Counted from the stretch's first letter, positions 1 to 9,938 are shown. The stretch is 64,000 nt of DNA from Flavobacterium petrolei (GCF_003314435.2 NZ_QNVY02000001.1:434001-498000), one strand, 5' to 3'. The notes: generated by a model not told the origin, from the letters alone. A program made the numbers and translations.

Positions 1-1
1 T

Positions 2-541
2 ATAGGCGTTTTTGGAATATTACCAAACTTTACACCATTGGCCACTAAAATAGGGATTTACACAGAACAAGTGAAAACCCATGAAAATTCCGCTAATTAT
101 AGCCCTTTTGTTCCCATAGATGAAAAATTCAAAGCTGTCACGTTAGAAGGTGTAGAACACATCTACAAAACATTTGTTGCTCATGTAGCTCAGGGTCGAA
201 AAATGACATTTGCACAAGTAGACGCTATCGCTCAAGGAAGAGTTTGGACCGGTTCAGAGGCTTTGAAAATTGGACTTGTAGATAAAATTGGAGGTCTTGA
301 TGACGCTATTGCAAAAGCAGCTTCTTTGGCAAAAACAAAAAGTTACAGCACCCAAAATTATCCGGAATACGAGAAAAACTTCGATGATCTTTTAGCTAAT
401 CTTCCTTTTGCAAAATCGAAAGCTGATTTCATAAAAGAAGAAATTGGAGAAGAAAATTATCGTATGATGCAGGAAATAAAAAAACTGCAAGCACGAAAAG
501 GTATCCAAGCTATAATGCCTTTTGAAATCAATATGCATTAA
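2..541 (+). CDS. sppA: Signal peptide peptidase SppA, C-terminal fragment
   Basis: This is the last 179 residues of a gene that enters from the left edge. It is a membrane-bound serine protease of family S49 that degrades leftover signal peptides. The visible part carries the C-terminal S49 signature, a VAQGRVWTG...GLVDKIGGL block near the middle followed by a DAIAKAASLA helix. The catalytic serine and lysine lie upstream of the window and cannot be checked. The reading frame is open to the first bases, so the TTG at 38 is an internal leucine, not a start. It is followed by a clear terminator. Confidence 0.9.
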   Translation: MGVFGILPNFTPLATKIGIYTEQVKTHENSANYSPFVPIDEKFKAVTLEGVEHIYKTFVAHVAQGRKMTFAQVDAIAQGRVWTGSEALKIGLVDKIGGLDDAIAKAASLAKTKSYSTQNYPEYEKNFDDLLANLPFAKSKADFIKEEIGEENYRMMQEIKKLQARKGIQAIMPFEINMH

Positions 542-564
542 AAAAAAAGATAAGGGCCACTATT

Positions 565-600
565 AAATCCGTTTTCGCACTTGCTGAAACGGATTTTTTC
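565..600 (+). terminator. Rho-independent terminator of sppA
   Basis: A 10-bp perfect stem (565-574 with 587-596) has a 12-base loop and runs into a T-rich tail, 24 bases after the sppA stop. Confidence 0.85.
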
Positions 601-663
601 ATCCATTATAGTTAAATTATTGTTTATAAAAACGCCACAAAAGGCACACTGTCCTAAAAATAC

Positions 664-671
664 TATTTTTG
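664..671 (+). promoter_or_regulatory. Candidate -7 box for the AsmA-like gene
   Basis: TATTTTTG matches the Bacteroidota -7 consensus TAnnTTTG and lies 57 bases before the start codon at 729. No TTG stands at the usual -33 distance, so support is partial. Confidence 0.35.
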
Positions 672-728
672 TAAAAGAATACAAGGCACCGTTTTTGCTA
701 AACTTATAAATCTAAAGACAATCAAATT

Positions 729-3341
729 ATGCTAAAGAAAGTTTTAAAAATCATTGGAATACTTTTTATCCTACTCATCCTAACTTTATTTGCCGCGCCT
801 TATTTATTTAAAGATCAAATAAAAGCTAAAATTTCTGAGGCTATCAATGCCAAAGTAGATGCCAGAGTCTCTTTTGCAGAAGCGGATTTAAGCTTATTCA
901 AAAATTTTCCAAATGCGAATGTAACATTAGAAAAATTAGTCATTATCAACAAAGCTCCTTTTGAAGGAGACACATTGATTTCACTAGGAGAATTGAATTT
1001 AAAAATGTCTATCAAAGAACTTTTTAAAGGCAAAAACGAAGCAATCGCTATTGATGGAATCACTTCTAAAAACGGATTAATCAATATCATATTTAATAAA
1101 GACGGAATCGGAAATTACGACATTGCTTTGAAAGATGAAAAAACTGCAACCGATGGAAAAAGTAGTCCGTTATCCTTAAAAATCCAAGAGTATAAAATTG
1201 AGAATTTCAAGTTTCGTTATTTTGACGAAAGTTCAAAAATAAAAATGGTAATCGACAGTTTAAACCACGAAGGAACAGGCGATTTTGCATCTCAAAAATT
1301 AGATTTGGCTACCAAATCAACGGCAAAAGTATCGCTGGATATGGACAAAGTCAATTATATGAATAATGTTGCTTTGACTCTGGACGCAGTTTTAGGAATT
1401 GATTTAGAAAAAAGCAAATATACCTTCAAAGAAAACAAAGCATTAATCAATCAATTGCCGTTAGAATTTGATGGATTTATTCAAATGGTAGAAGCTGGAC
1501 AGGAATATGATTTGAAATTTAAAACGCCAACTTCGTCTTTCAAAAATTTCTTAGGAATCATTCCAGCAGCGTATGCATCAAGCCTGGACAACGTGAAAAC
1601 AACTGGAGATTTTACTGTGGCGGGTTTTGCAAAAGGTTTGTATTCTGATACAACGGTGCCAAAATTCAACATTGAAATCGCTTCTAATAACGCCTCCTTT
1701 AAATATCCTAATTTGCCAAAATCGGTTCAAAACATTGTAATTGACACTAAAATCATCAACGAAACAGGGATTCTAAATGATACATACGTCAATTTAGACA
1801 AGCTTTCTTTCAAAATTGACCAAGATGTCTTTAATGCCAAAGCCAACATTAGAAACATAACACAAAATGCAATCGTTGATGCCGCTTTAAAAGGAACTAT
1901 CAATTTAGCCAACCTTTCGAAAGCGTATCCTATAAAGCTGGACAAGCCCTTATCAGGAATCTTAAAAGCTGATGTGACTACCAAATTCGACATGCAATCA
2001 GTTGAGAAAAGCCAGTATCAAAACATTAACAATGCCGGAACCATGAGTTTATCCGGTTTCAACTATGTGGATGAAAACGGCAAAACAATGAAGATTAGCA
2101 CTGCTTTAGTTCAATTTAATCCGAGTCAAGTCAATTTAAAACAACTGAACGCAACGACAGGAAAAAGCGACATTAGTGTAACGGGAGTTTTAGAGAATTT
2201 TTACGGTTTTATATTTAGAAATCAAGAATTGAAAGGAAACTTCAACATGAATTCCAAACAATTGGCTGTTGATGATTTTATGACAACAGGTGAAACCACT
2301 AAAACCACAACAAAAAAAGCAGAGGCAATGAAGATTCCTGCTTTCTTAAATTGTACGCTTACCGCAAAAGCAACTACGGTTTTATATGATAATTTGACTC
2401 TGAAAGATGTATCGGGAAAACTAATCGTGAAGGACGAAAAAGTAACTTTAGAAAATGTGAAAACATCAATTTTTGGAGGAACAATTGGAGTAAATGGAGC
2501 TGTTTCCACAAAAGGAAAAACGCCAGTCTTCAATATGGATTTAAAATTAAATCAAGTCGATATTGCGCAGTCGTTCACCCAATTGGACATGTTGAAAAAA
2601 ATAGCACCAATTGCAGGAATCATCAACGGAAAATTAAATTCAAGCATCAAATTGAACGGAAATCTTGATGCAACAGAATTTACTCCAGACTTGAAAACGC
2701 TGACTGGAGATCTATTGGGACAATTGCTTTCTACGACTGTAAACTCCAGTAATTCGACTTTATTGACCGCTTTAGGTGCAAACTTGAAATTCATTGATGT
2801 GAGCAAAATCAATTTGAATGATTTGAAAGCGGCAATCACGTTCAAAGATGGAAAAGTAAATGTAAAACCATTTGACATCAAGTACAAAGATATCAAAGCA
2901 ACTATTGGAGGAACGCACGGTTTTGACCAAAGCATGAATTACAATTTAAAATTTGACGTTCCTGCTAAATATTTGGGTTCAGAGGCAAATGCGTTAATAG
3001 CAAAATTATCTGCTGCCGATGCTGCGAAATTAGAAAGCTTTCCTGTAAATGCTGTATTAGTAGGTAATTTTACAAATCCAAAAATTACAACCGACATCAA
3101 TAGTGCGGTGACTAAATTGACTACTCAATTAGTAAACCAACAAAAAGACAGACTGGTAAAACAAGGAACTTCGGCTTTGACGGATTATATCAATAAAAAC
3201 AAGAAACCAACTGATACTACAAAAACGACTGCTCCCGCAACGCCTGTAACTAAGGAGGAAGTAAAAGCGAAAGCTGCCGATTTGCTAAACGGTTTATTTA
3301 AAAAGAAAAAGAAAGCAGTAGATACTACAAAAGTAAATTAA
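729..3341 (+). CDS. AsmA-like family envelope protein
   Basis: The 870-residue protein has one N-terminal membrane anchor (about residues 7-29) and a long beta-rich region with repeated short strands and many N, D and K residues, as in the AsmA/TamB/YhdP group. That group works between inner and outer membranes and is linked to phospholipid transport and outer-membrane assembly. The C-terminal AsmA_2-type region (about 560-790) has the family's alternating hydrophobic pattern. The tail is a low-complexity Thr/Lys stretch ending in a KKKKK cluster. It is flanked by its own terminator and appears monocistronic. The AsmA-like fold is well supported; the specific substrate is unknown. Confidence 0.8.
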   Translation: MLKKVLKIIGILFILLILTLFAAPYLFKDQIKAKISEAINAKVDARVSFAEADLSLFKNFPNANVTLEKLVIINKAPFEGDTLISLGELNLKMSIKELFKGKNEAIAIDGITSKNGLINIIFNKDGIGNYDIALKDEKTATDGKSSPLSLKIQEYKIENFKFRYFDESSKIKMVIDSLNHEGTGDFASQKLDLATKSTAKVSLDMDKVNYMNNVALTLDAVLGIDLEKSKYTFKENKALINQLPLEFDGFIQMVEAGQEYDLKFKTPTSSFKNFLGIIPAAYASSLDNVKTTGDFTVAGFAKGLYSDTTVPKFNIEIASNNASFKYPNLPKSVQNIVIDTKIINETGILNDTYVNLDKLSFKIDQDVFNAKANIRNITQNAIVDAALKGTINLANLSKAYPIKLDKPLSGILKADVTTKFDMQSVEKSQYQNINNAGTMSLSGFNYVDENGKTMKISTALVQFNPSQVNLKQLNATTGKSDISVTGVLENFYGFIFRNQELKGNFNMNSKQLAVDDFMTTGETTKTTTKKAEAMKIPAFLNCTLTAKATTVLYDNLTLKDVSGKLIVKDEKVTLENVKTSIFGGTIGVNGAVSTKGKTPVFNMDLKLNQVDIAQSFTQLDMLKKIAPIAGIINGKLNSSIKLNGNLDATEFTPDLKTLTGDLLGQLLSTTVNSSNSTLLTALGANLKFIDVSKINLNDLKAAITFKDGKVNVKPFDIKYKDIKATIGGTHGFDQSMNYNLKFDVPAKYLGSEANALIAKLSAADAAKLESFPVNAVLVGNFTNPKITTDINSAVTKLTTQLVNQQKDRLVKQGTSALTDYINKNKKPTDTTKTTAPATPVTKEEVKAKAADLLNGLFKKKKKAVDTTKVN

Positions 3342-3357
3342 GACCGCTTCATGAAAC

Positions 3358-3397
3358 AAAAAAGAGGAATTTCACCAAGTGAGATTCCTCTTTTTTA
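3358..3397. terminator. Bidirectional terminator
   Basis: AAGAGGAAT (3362-3370) pairs with the matching arm at 3384-3392. The hairpin has A-rich and T-rich flanks, so it could end both the AsmA-like gene (+) and the DUF2797 gene (-). Confidence 0.8.
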
Positions 3398-3450
3398 TTG
3401 AATTTTATACTTGAATCTAAACAACGAAACTATTTGCTTTTGAGATTTTA

Positions 3451-3510
3451 CCATTAAGGAATTAAGAAAAATTAAGCTCTAAATCTTAATGGAACTTAAT
3501 TTCTTAATGG
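3451..3510. repeat. Dispersed inverted repeat, copy 1
   Basis: A 16-base arm at 3451-3466 and its reverse complement at 3495-3510 match at 15 of 16 positions. The arm CCATTAAGRAATTAAG recurs at 27014-27029 and 27056-27070, so this is a dispersed intergenic palindrome and not only a local hairpin. Confidence 0.75.
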
Positions 3511-3528
3511 TTAAAAAACCTATGTTTC

Positions 3529-4323
3529 TTATACATTAATCGTCACTACATATCCTTCGGAACCACGAATATTAAAAACTGTTTCATTCTCAAAAAGTAA
3601 ATATTGCCCTTTTATTCCGGTCAATTTTCCTTGAAAGTGAGGTGTTTTATCTAAACTCAAACTGTTTACTTTACTTGGATACTGTAAAACGGGATAATGC
3701 ATCTCGTATAAATCATTCTTTTGCGAATAAAAGTATTCCTGAACTTCCGATGGAATCAAATTTTCTACTTTTAAACGTTCGGCGATTAAGTCAATTTGTT
3801 CGACATTATTCGTCAGCATTTTTCTCCAATTGGTTTTATCGGCATAATGATTCTTCAGCGCCACCTCCGTAATTCCTGCTAAATAACGATTCGGAACTTC
3901 CACAATCGAAATCGCTTGTGTTGCGCCCTGATCAATCCATCGTGTTGGCATTTGCGTTTTTCTGGTCACGCCAACTTTTACTTCGCTGGACAAGGCCAGA
4001 TACACGATATGCGGTTGTAATTGTACTTTTTCTTCATACGCCAAATCACGATCCTGAATCCCAAGATGAGCGGTACTCAGCTCCGGTTTCATAATCCAAT
4101 CGCCAACAGCAGCACTGGAATAAAAACAATCGTAACAAAATCCCTGACGGAATATTTTTTTCTTTTTTCCACAATTCAAACATTGGTATCCCACAAAATT
4201 GATCTCAATCTCTTTATTCAGCAATTGATTCACATTTAAAAATCCATTCTCAAAAACCAAATAATATTGAATTGGGTTTCCAAATTCGGTTTGCATTTTT
4301 GTAAGTACGCCTTCGTATGTCAT
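3529..4323 (-). CDS. DUF2797 zinc-ribbon protein
   Basis: From the ATG at 4323 the protein has 264 residues. Upstream in-frame codons to 4362 exist but start on a non-ATG codon, and the natural MTYEGVL start fits better. A zinc ribbon of two CxxC pairs lies at C48/C51 and C63/C66. A mid-protein block reads SSEVKVGVTRKTQMPTRWID, which is typical of DUF2797. The molecular function of the family is unknown. It is cytoplasmic, with no signal peptide. It is divergent from the GH3-like gene. Confidence 0.75.
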   Translation of the reverse strand: MTYEGVLTKMQTEFGNPIQYYLVFENGFLNVNQLLNKEIEINFVGYQCLNCGKKKKIFRQGFCYDCFYSSAAVGDWIMKPELSTAHLGIQDRDLAYEEKVQLQPHIVYLALSSEVKVGVTRKTQMPTRWIDQGATQAISIVEVPNRYLAGITEVALKNHYADKTNWRKMLTNNVEQIDLIAERLKVENLIPSEVQEYFYSQKNDLYEMHYPVLQYPSKVNSLSLDKTPHFQGKLTGIKGQYLLFENETVFNIRGSEGYVVTINV

Positions 4324-4417
4324 TGTGATTAAAGTTTCGGGTTTAACGCAACAGTTAAACAAATTTTGTTATTTTTGGTAAAGTTATAACTCACAATTCA
4401 TAATTCATAATTTAAAA

Positions 4418-5941
4418 ATGCCTCTAACCATAATCAATTCGTTTGCTTCTTGGGTTCTCAAACAAAGAATTCATCAGATCGAACTTTTCTTGAAATATCC
4501 AAATGAAGTTCAGGAAGAATTGCTTATGAATTTAATTCACTCTTCTAAAAATACTGTTTTAGGCAAGCAATACGATTTTGCTACAATAAAATCCTATGCG
4601 AATTTTGCAGAGCGAGTTCCCATTTCGACTTATGAAGAATTGCAGCCGATGATAGAAAGAACCCGTAAAGGCGAACAAAATGTTTTTTGGGAAACACCTA
4701 TAAAATGGTTTGCCAAATCAAGCGGAACTACCAATGCAAAAAGTAAATTCATCCCAGTAAGCAATGAAGCCTTAGAGGATTGTCATTACAAAGGAAGTAA
4801 GGATTTGTTGTGTTTGTATTTGAATAATAACGAGGATTCCGAACTGTTTCTGGGAAAAAGTCTGCGTCTTGGCGGAAGTTCCCAAATCTATGAGGACAAC
4901 AATACGTTCTTTGGCGATTTATCCGCAATATTAATTGAAAACATGCCTATTTGGGCAGAGTTCAGCAGCACGCCAAGCAACAAAATTTCCTTGATGAGTG
5001 AATGGGAAACTAAAATTGCAGCTATTATAAACGAAACGAAAAACGAAAATGTAACCAGTTTTGCCGGAGTTCCTTCCTGGATGTTAGTTTTAATGAATAA
5101 AATGCTGGAAGAAACCGGAAAAGGAAATCTTTTCGAACTTTGGCCAAATTTGGAAGTGTACTTTCACGGAGGCGTAAATTTTGAACCGTACCGAGAACAA
5201 TACAAAAAAATACTTCCTAAAAAAGAGTTTAAATATTACGAAATATACAATGCTTCTGAAGGCTTTTTTGCCATTCAGGATTTAAATAATTCCAGTGATT
5301 TATTATTGATGCTGGACTACGGAATTTTTTATGAGTTCATTCCAATGGATACTTTTGGGACACCGGATCAAAAAATTATTCGATTAGCAGATGTAGAATT
5401 GTTAAAAAATTATGCTTTGGTGATTACCACCAATTCTGGTTTGTGGCGCTATTTGATAGGAGACACCGTTCGTTTCACGTCATTGAATCCATACCGAATT
5501 CGGGTTACGGGAAGAACCAAGCATCACATTAATGTTTTTGGCGAAGAATTGATGGTCGAAAATACCGATCAGGCTATAGCCAAAGCTTGTGAAATTACCC
5601 AGACGGAAGTAGTTGATTACACGGTTGCTCCTATATTTATGGAAGGCAAAGAAAAAGGCGCCCATGAATGGATGATTGAATTTAAAAACCCTCCTACTGA
5701 TGTATCGCAATTCCAGAAAGCATTAGATGAATCCATACAATCCTTAAATTCAGATTACGAAGCGAAACGTTACAACAACATGACATTAAATCCGTTAGTA
5801 ATCAATGTAGCGCGGAAAAATTTGTTTTACGATTGGTTAAAAGACCGAGGTAAATTGGGTGGACAACATAAAATTCCAAGATTATCCAACCAAAGAGATT
5901 ACCTGGAACAACTAAAAAACATGCAGTTTCAAACCGTATAA
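4418..5941 (+). CDS. GH3 auxin-responsive-promoter-like acyl-adenylating enzyme
   Basis: The 507-residue protein belongs to the GH3 family (PF03321). Plant members are acyl-acid amido synthetases of the adenylate-forming superfamily. The phosphate-binding SSGTT motif is at residues 101-105. YNASEGFFAIQD near 280 and NSGLWRYLIGDTVRF near 345-362 match the family's adenylate and hinge motifs. The C-terminal domain carries the RTKHHINVFGEEL block. Bacterial members are common in Bacteroidota, but their substrates are not established. The downstream small lipoprotein starts 14 bases later and may share the transcript. Confidence 0.8.
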   Translation: MPLTIINSFASWVLKQRIHQIELFLKYPNEVQEELLMNLIHSSKNTVLGKQYDFATIKSYANFAERVPISTYEELQPMIERTRKGEQNVFWETPIKWFAKSSGTTNAKSKFIPVSNEALEDCHYKGSKDLLCLYLNNNEDSELFLGKSLRLGGSSQIYEDNNTFFGDLSAILIENMPIWAEFSSTPSNKISLMSEWETKIAAIINETKNENVTSFAGVPSWMLVLMNKMLEETGKGNLFELWPNLEVYFHGGVNFEPYREQYKKILPKKEFKYYEIYNASEGFFAIQDLNNSSDLLLMLDYGIFYEFIPMDTFGTPDQKIIRLADVELLKNYALVITTNSGLWRYLIGDTVRFTSLNPYRIRVTGRTKHHINVFGEELMVENTDQAIAKACEITQTEVVDYTVAPIFMEGKEKGAHEWMIEFKNPPTDVSQFQKALDESIQSLNSDYEAKRYNNMTLNPLVINVARKNLFYDWLKDRGKLGGQHKIPRLSNQRDYLEQLKNMQFQTV

Positions 5942-5955
5942 AAATAATTCAAAAG

Positions 5956-6141
5956 ATGAAAAACACCTTCTACATCTTGATTGCACTTTTTGTATTGAGT
6001 TCCTGCGGACCGCACAGAATGAGTTGCGGTGCCAGAGGAATTTGTAAATCTCCCGAAAAACAAACATTTGAACAGCCTCAAAAAATAAAGCATAAAATTA
6101 CAGTAGCGTTTTATACCTTACCAAATAAGTATTCTAAATAA
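5956..6141 (+). CDS. Small lipoprotein of unknown function
   Basis: This 61-residue peptide has a short hydrophobic N-terminus and a lipobox LSSC with the lipid-modified cysteine at residue 17. Two further cysteines follow, at 24 and 30. It starts 14 bases after the GH3 gene. I do not recognise the mature part. It is probably anchored in a membrane facing the periplasm. Confidence 0.6.
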   Translation: MKNTFYILIALFVLSSCGPHRMSCGARGICKSPEKQTFEQPQKIKHKITVAFYTLPNKYSK

Positions 6142-6222
6142 AAAAGTTATTCTCTTAAACAAACACTCACTTAATGTGCAGTTTTTATTTGCATATCCAA
6201 GTCAAAAAATTAAATTAACATC

Positions 6223-6405
6223 ATGATTGAAAACATCGTCTATTTTGTTCCAGCACTTTTAATTTTAATTATTTCAATTTTTTTAATTGATTTGTATTTA
6301 TTAGTTCGAAAAACACTTGTACTTAAAATAAAATATTATTCAGACCTAGTGAATAGAATTAAACCCAAGGAATCTGAAAATCTCCCGACCAACAAACATG
6401 ACTAA
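6223..6405 (+). CDS. Small single-pass membrane protein
   Basis: This 60-residue protein has one strongly hydrophobic helix (about residues 5-30), then a basic, polar tail. It has an ATG start and a terminator just downstream. No family is recognised. Its distance from the upstream lipoprotein (81 bases) leaves open whether it has its own promoter. Confidence 0.5.
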   Translation: MIENIVYFVPALLILIISIFLIDLYLLVRKTLVLKIKYYSDLVNRIKPKESENLPTNKHD

Positions 6406-6435
6406 AACCTGAAAAAGCGTTTACCCTTAAACCAT

Positions 6436-6480
6436 AAAAAAGGCTGTACAAAAACGAATCTGGTACAGCCTTTTTTATTT
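6436..6480. terminator. Strong bidirectional terminator
   Basis: GGCTGTAC at 6442-6449 pairs with GTACAGCC at 6463-6470, flanked by A-run and T-run. It lies between the convergent small membrane gene (+) and serB (-) and can serve both. Confidence 0.9.
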
Positions 6481-6495
6481 TTTTAATTTATATAA

Positions 6496-7734
6496 TTACT
6501 CCTCCTCCATCATATCAATATGTCTGTCGTGATATCCTAACAGGTATAAAACACCGTCGAGTCCTAAGCTGGAAATAGAACTTTCTGCTTTTTCTTTTAC
6601 CGTAGGTTTGGCATGAAAAGCAATTCCTAAACCTGCCAAATTCAACATTGGCAAATCATTGGCACCATCACCCACTGCAATAGTTTGATTAATGTGAATG
6701 CCTTCTTTATCGGCTATAGCTTGAAGATATTCTGCTTTCTTTTTACCATCAACAATTTCGCCAAGATAGTTACCAGTCAGTTTCCCATCTTTGATTTCCA
6801 ATTCATTGGCGTGAACATAATCAATCCCTAATTCTCTTTGCAAGTACTTCCCAAAAAAGGTAAATCCTCCGGACAAAATCGCAGTTTTATATCCGTAATA
6901 TTTTAAGGCCTTCATCAAGCGATGCGCTCCTTTTGTTATTGGTAGATTTTCAGCAACGTTTTGCAGTACATCCTCGCTCAAACCTTCTAGCAAAGCCATG
7001 CGTTGCTTGAAGCTTTCGCTAAAATCAATCTCGCCGTTCATGGCTGCTTCTGTAATTGCTTTTACTTGCTCACCCACACCCGCTAACTCTGCTAATTCAT
7101 CAATTACTTCCGTTTGAATCAAGGTCGAATCCATATCGAAACACACCAAGCGTCTGTTTCTTCGGTACATATTATCTTCCTGAAACGAAATATCCACATC
7201 TAATGTTCTGGAAATTTCCATAAAACTCGCCGTCATAAACGTTTTATCGACAATCGTTCCTGTAACTGATAATTGTATGCAAGAACGCGGAAACTCCTCT
7301 TTCTCCAAAATAGAAACCCTGCCAGTTAATCTTTTGATTGCGTCAATATTTAAATTTTGATTGGATAGAATTTTAGTTACCGCAGCCAATTGTACCGCCG
7401 TTAATGTTTCTCCCAAAACATTTATGGTGTAGCGTTGTTTACGTTGTCCTTTTACCCATATTTCGTAATCGGGAATAGAAATTGGTATAAACTTCACTTT
7501 CACGCCCAATTCATAGGCTTTAAACAATAAATCTTTTAGAACAGGCCCTGAAGAGGAACCCGCTTTTATTTCAAATAAAATACCTAGAGAAAGCGTATCA
7601 TGGATATCTGCTTGGCCAATATCCAGAATAATGGCATCGTAAGTCGCCAAAATGGATGTTAAACCAGCAGTAACTCCTGGTTTGTCCTGACCTGAAACTT
7701 TTAGTAAAATTACTTCTATTTCGTCTGTTTGCAT
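6496..7734 (-). CDS. serB: Phosphoserine phosphatase with N-terminal ACT domains
   Basis: This enzyme dephosphorylates phosphoserine in the last step of serine synthesis. From the ATG at 7734 it has 412 residues. A longer frame to 7812 gives a non-conserved N-terminus, so I chose MQTDEIEV. Residues 1-165 hold two ACT-like regulatory folds. The HAD catalytic part follows: motif I DMDST with D200 (nucleophile) and D202, motif II in LSGGF, a lysine in KPTVKEKA, and motif III GDGANDLPML. The protein ends in an acidic tail (MMEEE). It is larger than the short SerB forms, as expected for the ACT-containing type. Confidence 0.92.
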   Translation of the reverse strand: MQTDEIEVILLKVSGQDKPGVTAGLTSILATYDAIILDIGQADIHDTLSLGILFEIKAGSSSGPVLKDLLFKAYELGVKVKFIPISIPDYEIWVKGQRKQRYTINVLGETLTAVQLAAVTKILSNQNLNIDAIKRLTGRVSILEKEEFPRSCIQLSVTGTIVDKTFMTASFMEISRTLDVDISFQEDNMYRRNRRLVCFDMDSTLIQTEVIDELAELAGVGEQVKAITEAAMNGEIDFSESFKQRMALLEGLSEDVLQNVAENLPITKGAHRLMKALKYYGYKTAILSGGFTFFGKYLQRELGIDYVHANELEIKDGKLTGNYLGEIVDGKKKAEYLQAIADKEGIHINQTIAVGDGANDLPMLNLAGLGIAFHAKPTVKEKAESSISSLGLDGVLYLLGYHDRHIDMMEEE

Positions 7735-7840
7735 GCTATGTTTGTATGATTTAGAATAGACAAAAATCGACAATCTGAAGTTGATAAAAAAAAATATTGC
7801 TCCTTTTTTCAAACAATAACAAATAGTGTAATTTACCCAT

Positions 7841-7873
7841 AAAAAAACCTGTCCAAATGAATGAACAGGTTCG
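7841..7873 (-). terminator. Terminator of clpX
   Basis: On the minus strand the AACCTGT arm pairs with ACAGGTT (7865-7871 with 7846-7852) and is followed by a run of seven Ts, about 25-50 bases after the clpX stop. Confidence 0.85.
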
Positions 7874-7896
7874 TATTTTTAAGAAAAATGCATTTT

Positions 7897-9129
7897 TTAT
7901 GATGCAATCTCCAAACGTTTCAATAAATTTTTATTCAACGTCTCTTTAGCGTAATCTACATCTATTTCTAAAATTTTGTCATCAGAACTTGGTAATTCAT
8001 ACATCGCATCGGTTAAGATAGCTTCGCATAAAGAACGCAATCCACGAGCACCTAATTTATACTCTAACGCTTTATCCACAATAAAATCCAAGGCTTCATC
8101 TGTGATGGTAAAAGCTACCTCATCCATCAAAAACAATTTCTCGTATTGTTTGATTAACGCATTTTTAGGTTGTGTCAAAATCGCACGCAAAGTTTCTCTA
8201 TCTAAAGGATCCATGTGTGTCAATACTGGTAAACGACCAATAATCTCCGGAATCAATCCAAAATCTTTGATGTCTTTTGGGATAATGTATTGCAACAAAT
8301 TGTCTTTGTCAATATTATCCACATTTTTTGAAGTCGAATACCCCACAGCCTGACGATTCAATCGTTTCGAAATAATTCTTTCGATTCCATCAAAAGCACC
8401 ACCTGCGATAAACAAAATATTCTGCGTATTTACTTCAACAAATTTTTGGTCCGGGTGCTTGCGTCCTCCTTTTGGTGGCACATTCACAACGGTTCCTTCC
8501 AATAATTTCAATAATGCTTGTTGCACACCTTCACCGGAAACATCACGAGTAATAGACGGATTGTCACTTTTACGTGCAATTTTATCTATTTCGTCAATGA
8601 ATACAATTCCGCGTTCTGCTTTGGCTACATCATAATCAGCAGCTTGCAAAAGACGTGTCAATATACTTTCGACATCTTCCCCAACATAACCTGCTTCAGT
8701 AAGAACAGTCGCATCAACAATAGCTAAAGGCACATCCAACATTTTCGCAATGGTTTTAGCTACTAATGTTTTTCCTGTTCCTGTTTGCCCCACCATGATG
8801 ATGTTACTTTTTTCAATCTCAACCTCATCGTCTAATTGCTGCTGCATCAAACGTTTGTAGTGATTGTAAACCGCAACCGACATTACTTTTTTAGTTTGGT
8901 CCTGTCCAATTACATATTGATCCAAGAACGCTCTGATTTCTTTTGGTTTTTTCAAAATCAAATCTCCAACCAATTTGGAACTTCCGCTGGATTTTAATTC
9001 TTCTAAAACAATTCCGTGAGCTTGTTCGATACATTTATCACAAATATGTGCATTGATACCAGCAATCAACAATTGAGTTTCTGGCTTCTTTCTTCCACAA
9101 AACGAACACTCTAATACTACTTTTGCCAT
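7897..9129 (-). CDS. clpX: ATP-dependent Clp protease ATP-binding subunit ClpX
   Basis: This AAA+ unfoldase feeds substrates to ClpP. The 410-residue protein has the N-terminal zinc-binding domain (C8, C11, C30, C33), Walker A GQTGTGKT at 114-121, Walker B ending in DE at 179-180, and a conserved [12 protein letters not shown] sensor region. The loop that docks on ClpP, IGF in E. coli, reads V263-G264-Y265 here, which keeps the hydrophobic pattern. It lies downstream of clpP, separated by 86 bases that hold a repeat. Confidence 0.97.
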   Translation of the reverse strand: MAKVVLECSFCGRKKPETQLLIAGINAHICDKCIEQAHGIVLEELKSSGSSKLVGDLILKKPKEIRAFLDQYVIGQDQTKKVMSVAVYNHYKRLMQQQLDDEVEIEKSNIIMVGQTGTGKTLVAKTIAKMLDVPLAIVDATVLTEAGYVGEDVESILTRLLQAADYDVAKAERGIVFIDEIDKIARKSDNPSITRDVSGEGVQQALLKLLEGTVVNVPPKGGRKHPDQKFVEVNTQNILFIAGGAFDGIERIISKRLNRQAVGYSTSKNVDNIDKDNLLQYIIPKDIKDFGLIPEIIGRLPVLTHMDPLDRETLRAILTQPKNALIKQYEKLFLMDEVAFTITDEALDFIVDKALEYKLGARGLRSLCEAILTDAMYELPSSDDKILEIDVDYAKETLNKNLLKRLEIAS

Positions 9130-9138
9130 TCTTTTTTT

Positions 9139-9206
9139 GTTTAAAGTTTAAAAAGTTTAAAGTTCAAAGTTCCCGCAGCAACCTTAAACTTTAAACCTTA
9201 AACTTG
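9139..9206. repeat. Low-complexity inverted repeat between clpP and clpX
   Basis: Units of the form GTTTAAAG (9139-9171) face their complement CTTTAAAC (9181-9205) across a short GC-richer centre (CCCGCAGC). It could form a hairpin in the clpP-clpX mRNA. I see no T-run that would make it a good terminator on the minus strand. Confidence 0.6.
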
Positions 9207-9215
9207 TAACTATTT

Positions 9216-9890
9216 TTATCCTCTTATTAAAACCTCATCAATCATTCCGTATGCTTTTGCTTCTTCAGCAATCATCCAATAATCACGTTCGCTATCAGTA
9301 TGAACCTTATCAAAAGTTTGTCCGGAGTGGTGAGAGATAATTTTGTATAATTCATCTTTCAGTTTCAACATTTCACGTAAGTTGATTTCCATATCAGTAG
9401 CAACTCCTTGTGCTCCTCCTGATGGCTGGTGAATCATTACTCTTGAATGTGGCAATGCCGAACGCTTTCCTGCAGCTCCTGCACACAATAGCACTGCTCC
9501 CATAGAAGCTGCCATTCCTGTACAAATCGTTGCTACATCTGGTTTGATGTATTGCATCGTGTCATAAATTCCCAATCCTGCGTAAACGCTTCCTCCTGGA
9601 GAATTCAAGTAAATCTGAATATCCTTAGAAGCATCGGCGCTTTCAAGGAACAATAACTGTGCTTGAACGATGTTTGCAATTTGGTCGTCAATTCCTGTTC
9701 CAAGGAATATAATTCTGTCCATCATCAATCTGGAGAAAACGTCTAATTGTGAAATATTCAACTGACGTTCTTCAATGATATATGGAGTCATGTTTTTAGG
9801 AGTCATTGCGCCTACGATTTTATCGTAATACATGGAGTTTACGCCGTGGTCCTTTGTAGCAAATTTTTTAAATTCTTTACCGTAGTTCAT
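9216..9890 (-). CDS. clpP: ATP-dependent Clp protease proteolytic subunit ClpP
   Basis: This is the serine peptidase that forms the tetradecameric barrel capped by ClpX. It has 224 residues. The catalytic triad is visible: S129 in GMAASMG, H154 in RVMIHQP and D203 in ERDYWM. The glycine-rich NSPGGSV oxyanion strand is at 96-102. The N-terminus is about 15-20 residues longer than in E. coli ClpP and may include a propeptide; M20 or M29 are alternative starts. Confidence 0.97.
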   Translation of the reverse strand: MNYGKEFKKFATKDHGVNSMYYDKIVGAMTPKNMTPYIIEERQLNISQLDVFSRLMMDRIIFLGTGIDDQIANIVQAQLLFLESADASKDIQIYLNSPGGSVYAGLGIYDTMQYIKPDVATICTGMAASMGAVLLCAGAAGKRSALPHSRVMIHQPSGGAQGVATDMEINLREMLKLKDELYKIISHHSGQTFDKVHTDSERDYWMIAEEAKAYGMIDEVLIRG

Positions 9891-9938
9891 ATTTTTTTGT
9901 TCTAAGTTTTACGTTATATCTTGTGATTCCATTTAATG

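Noticed and set aside
38..541. Start codon TTG at 38 for the first gene
   Set aside because: The frame is open to the left edge, and the residues before it (IGVFGILPNFTPLA) are part of SppA.
7735..7812. N-terminal extension of serB
   Set aside because: The extra 26 residues are not ACT-like and the ATG at 7734 starts the conserved ACT domain.
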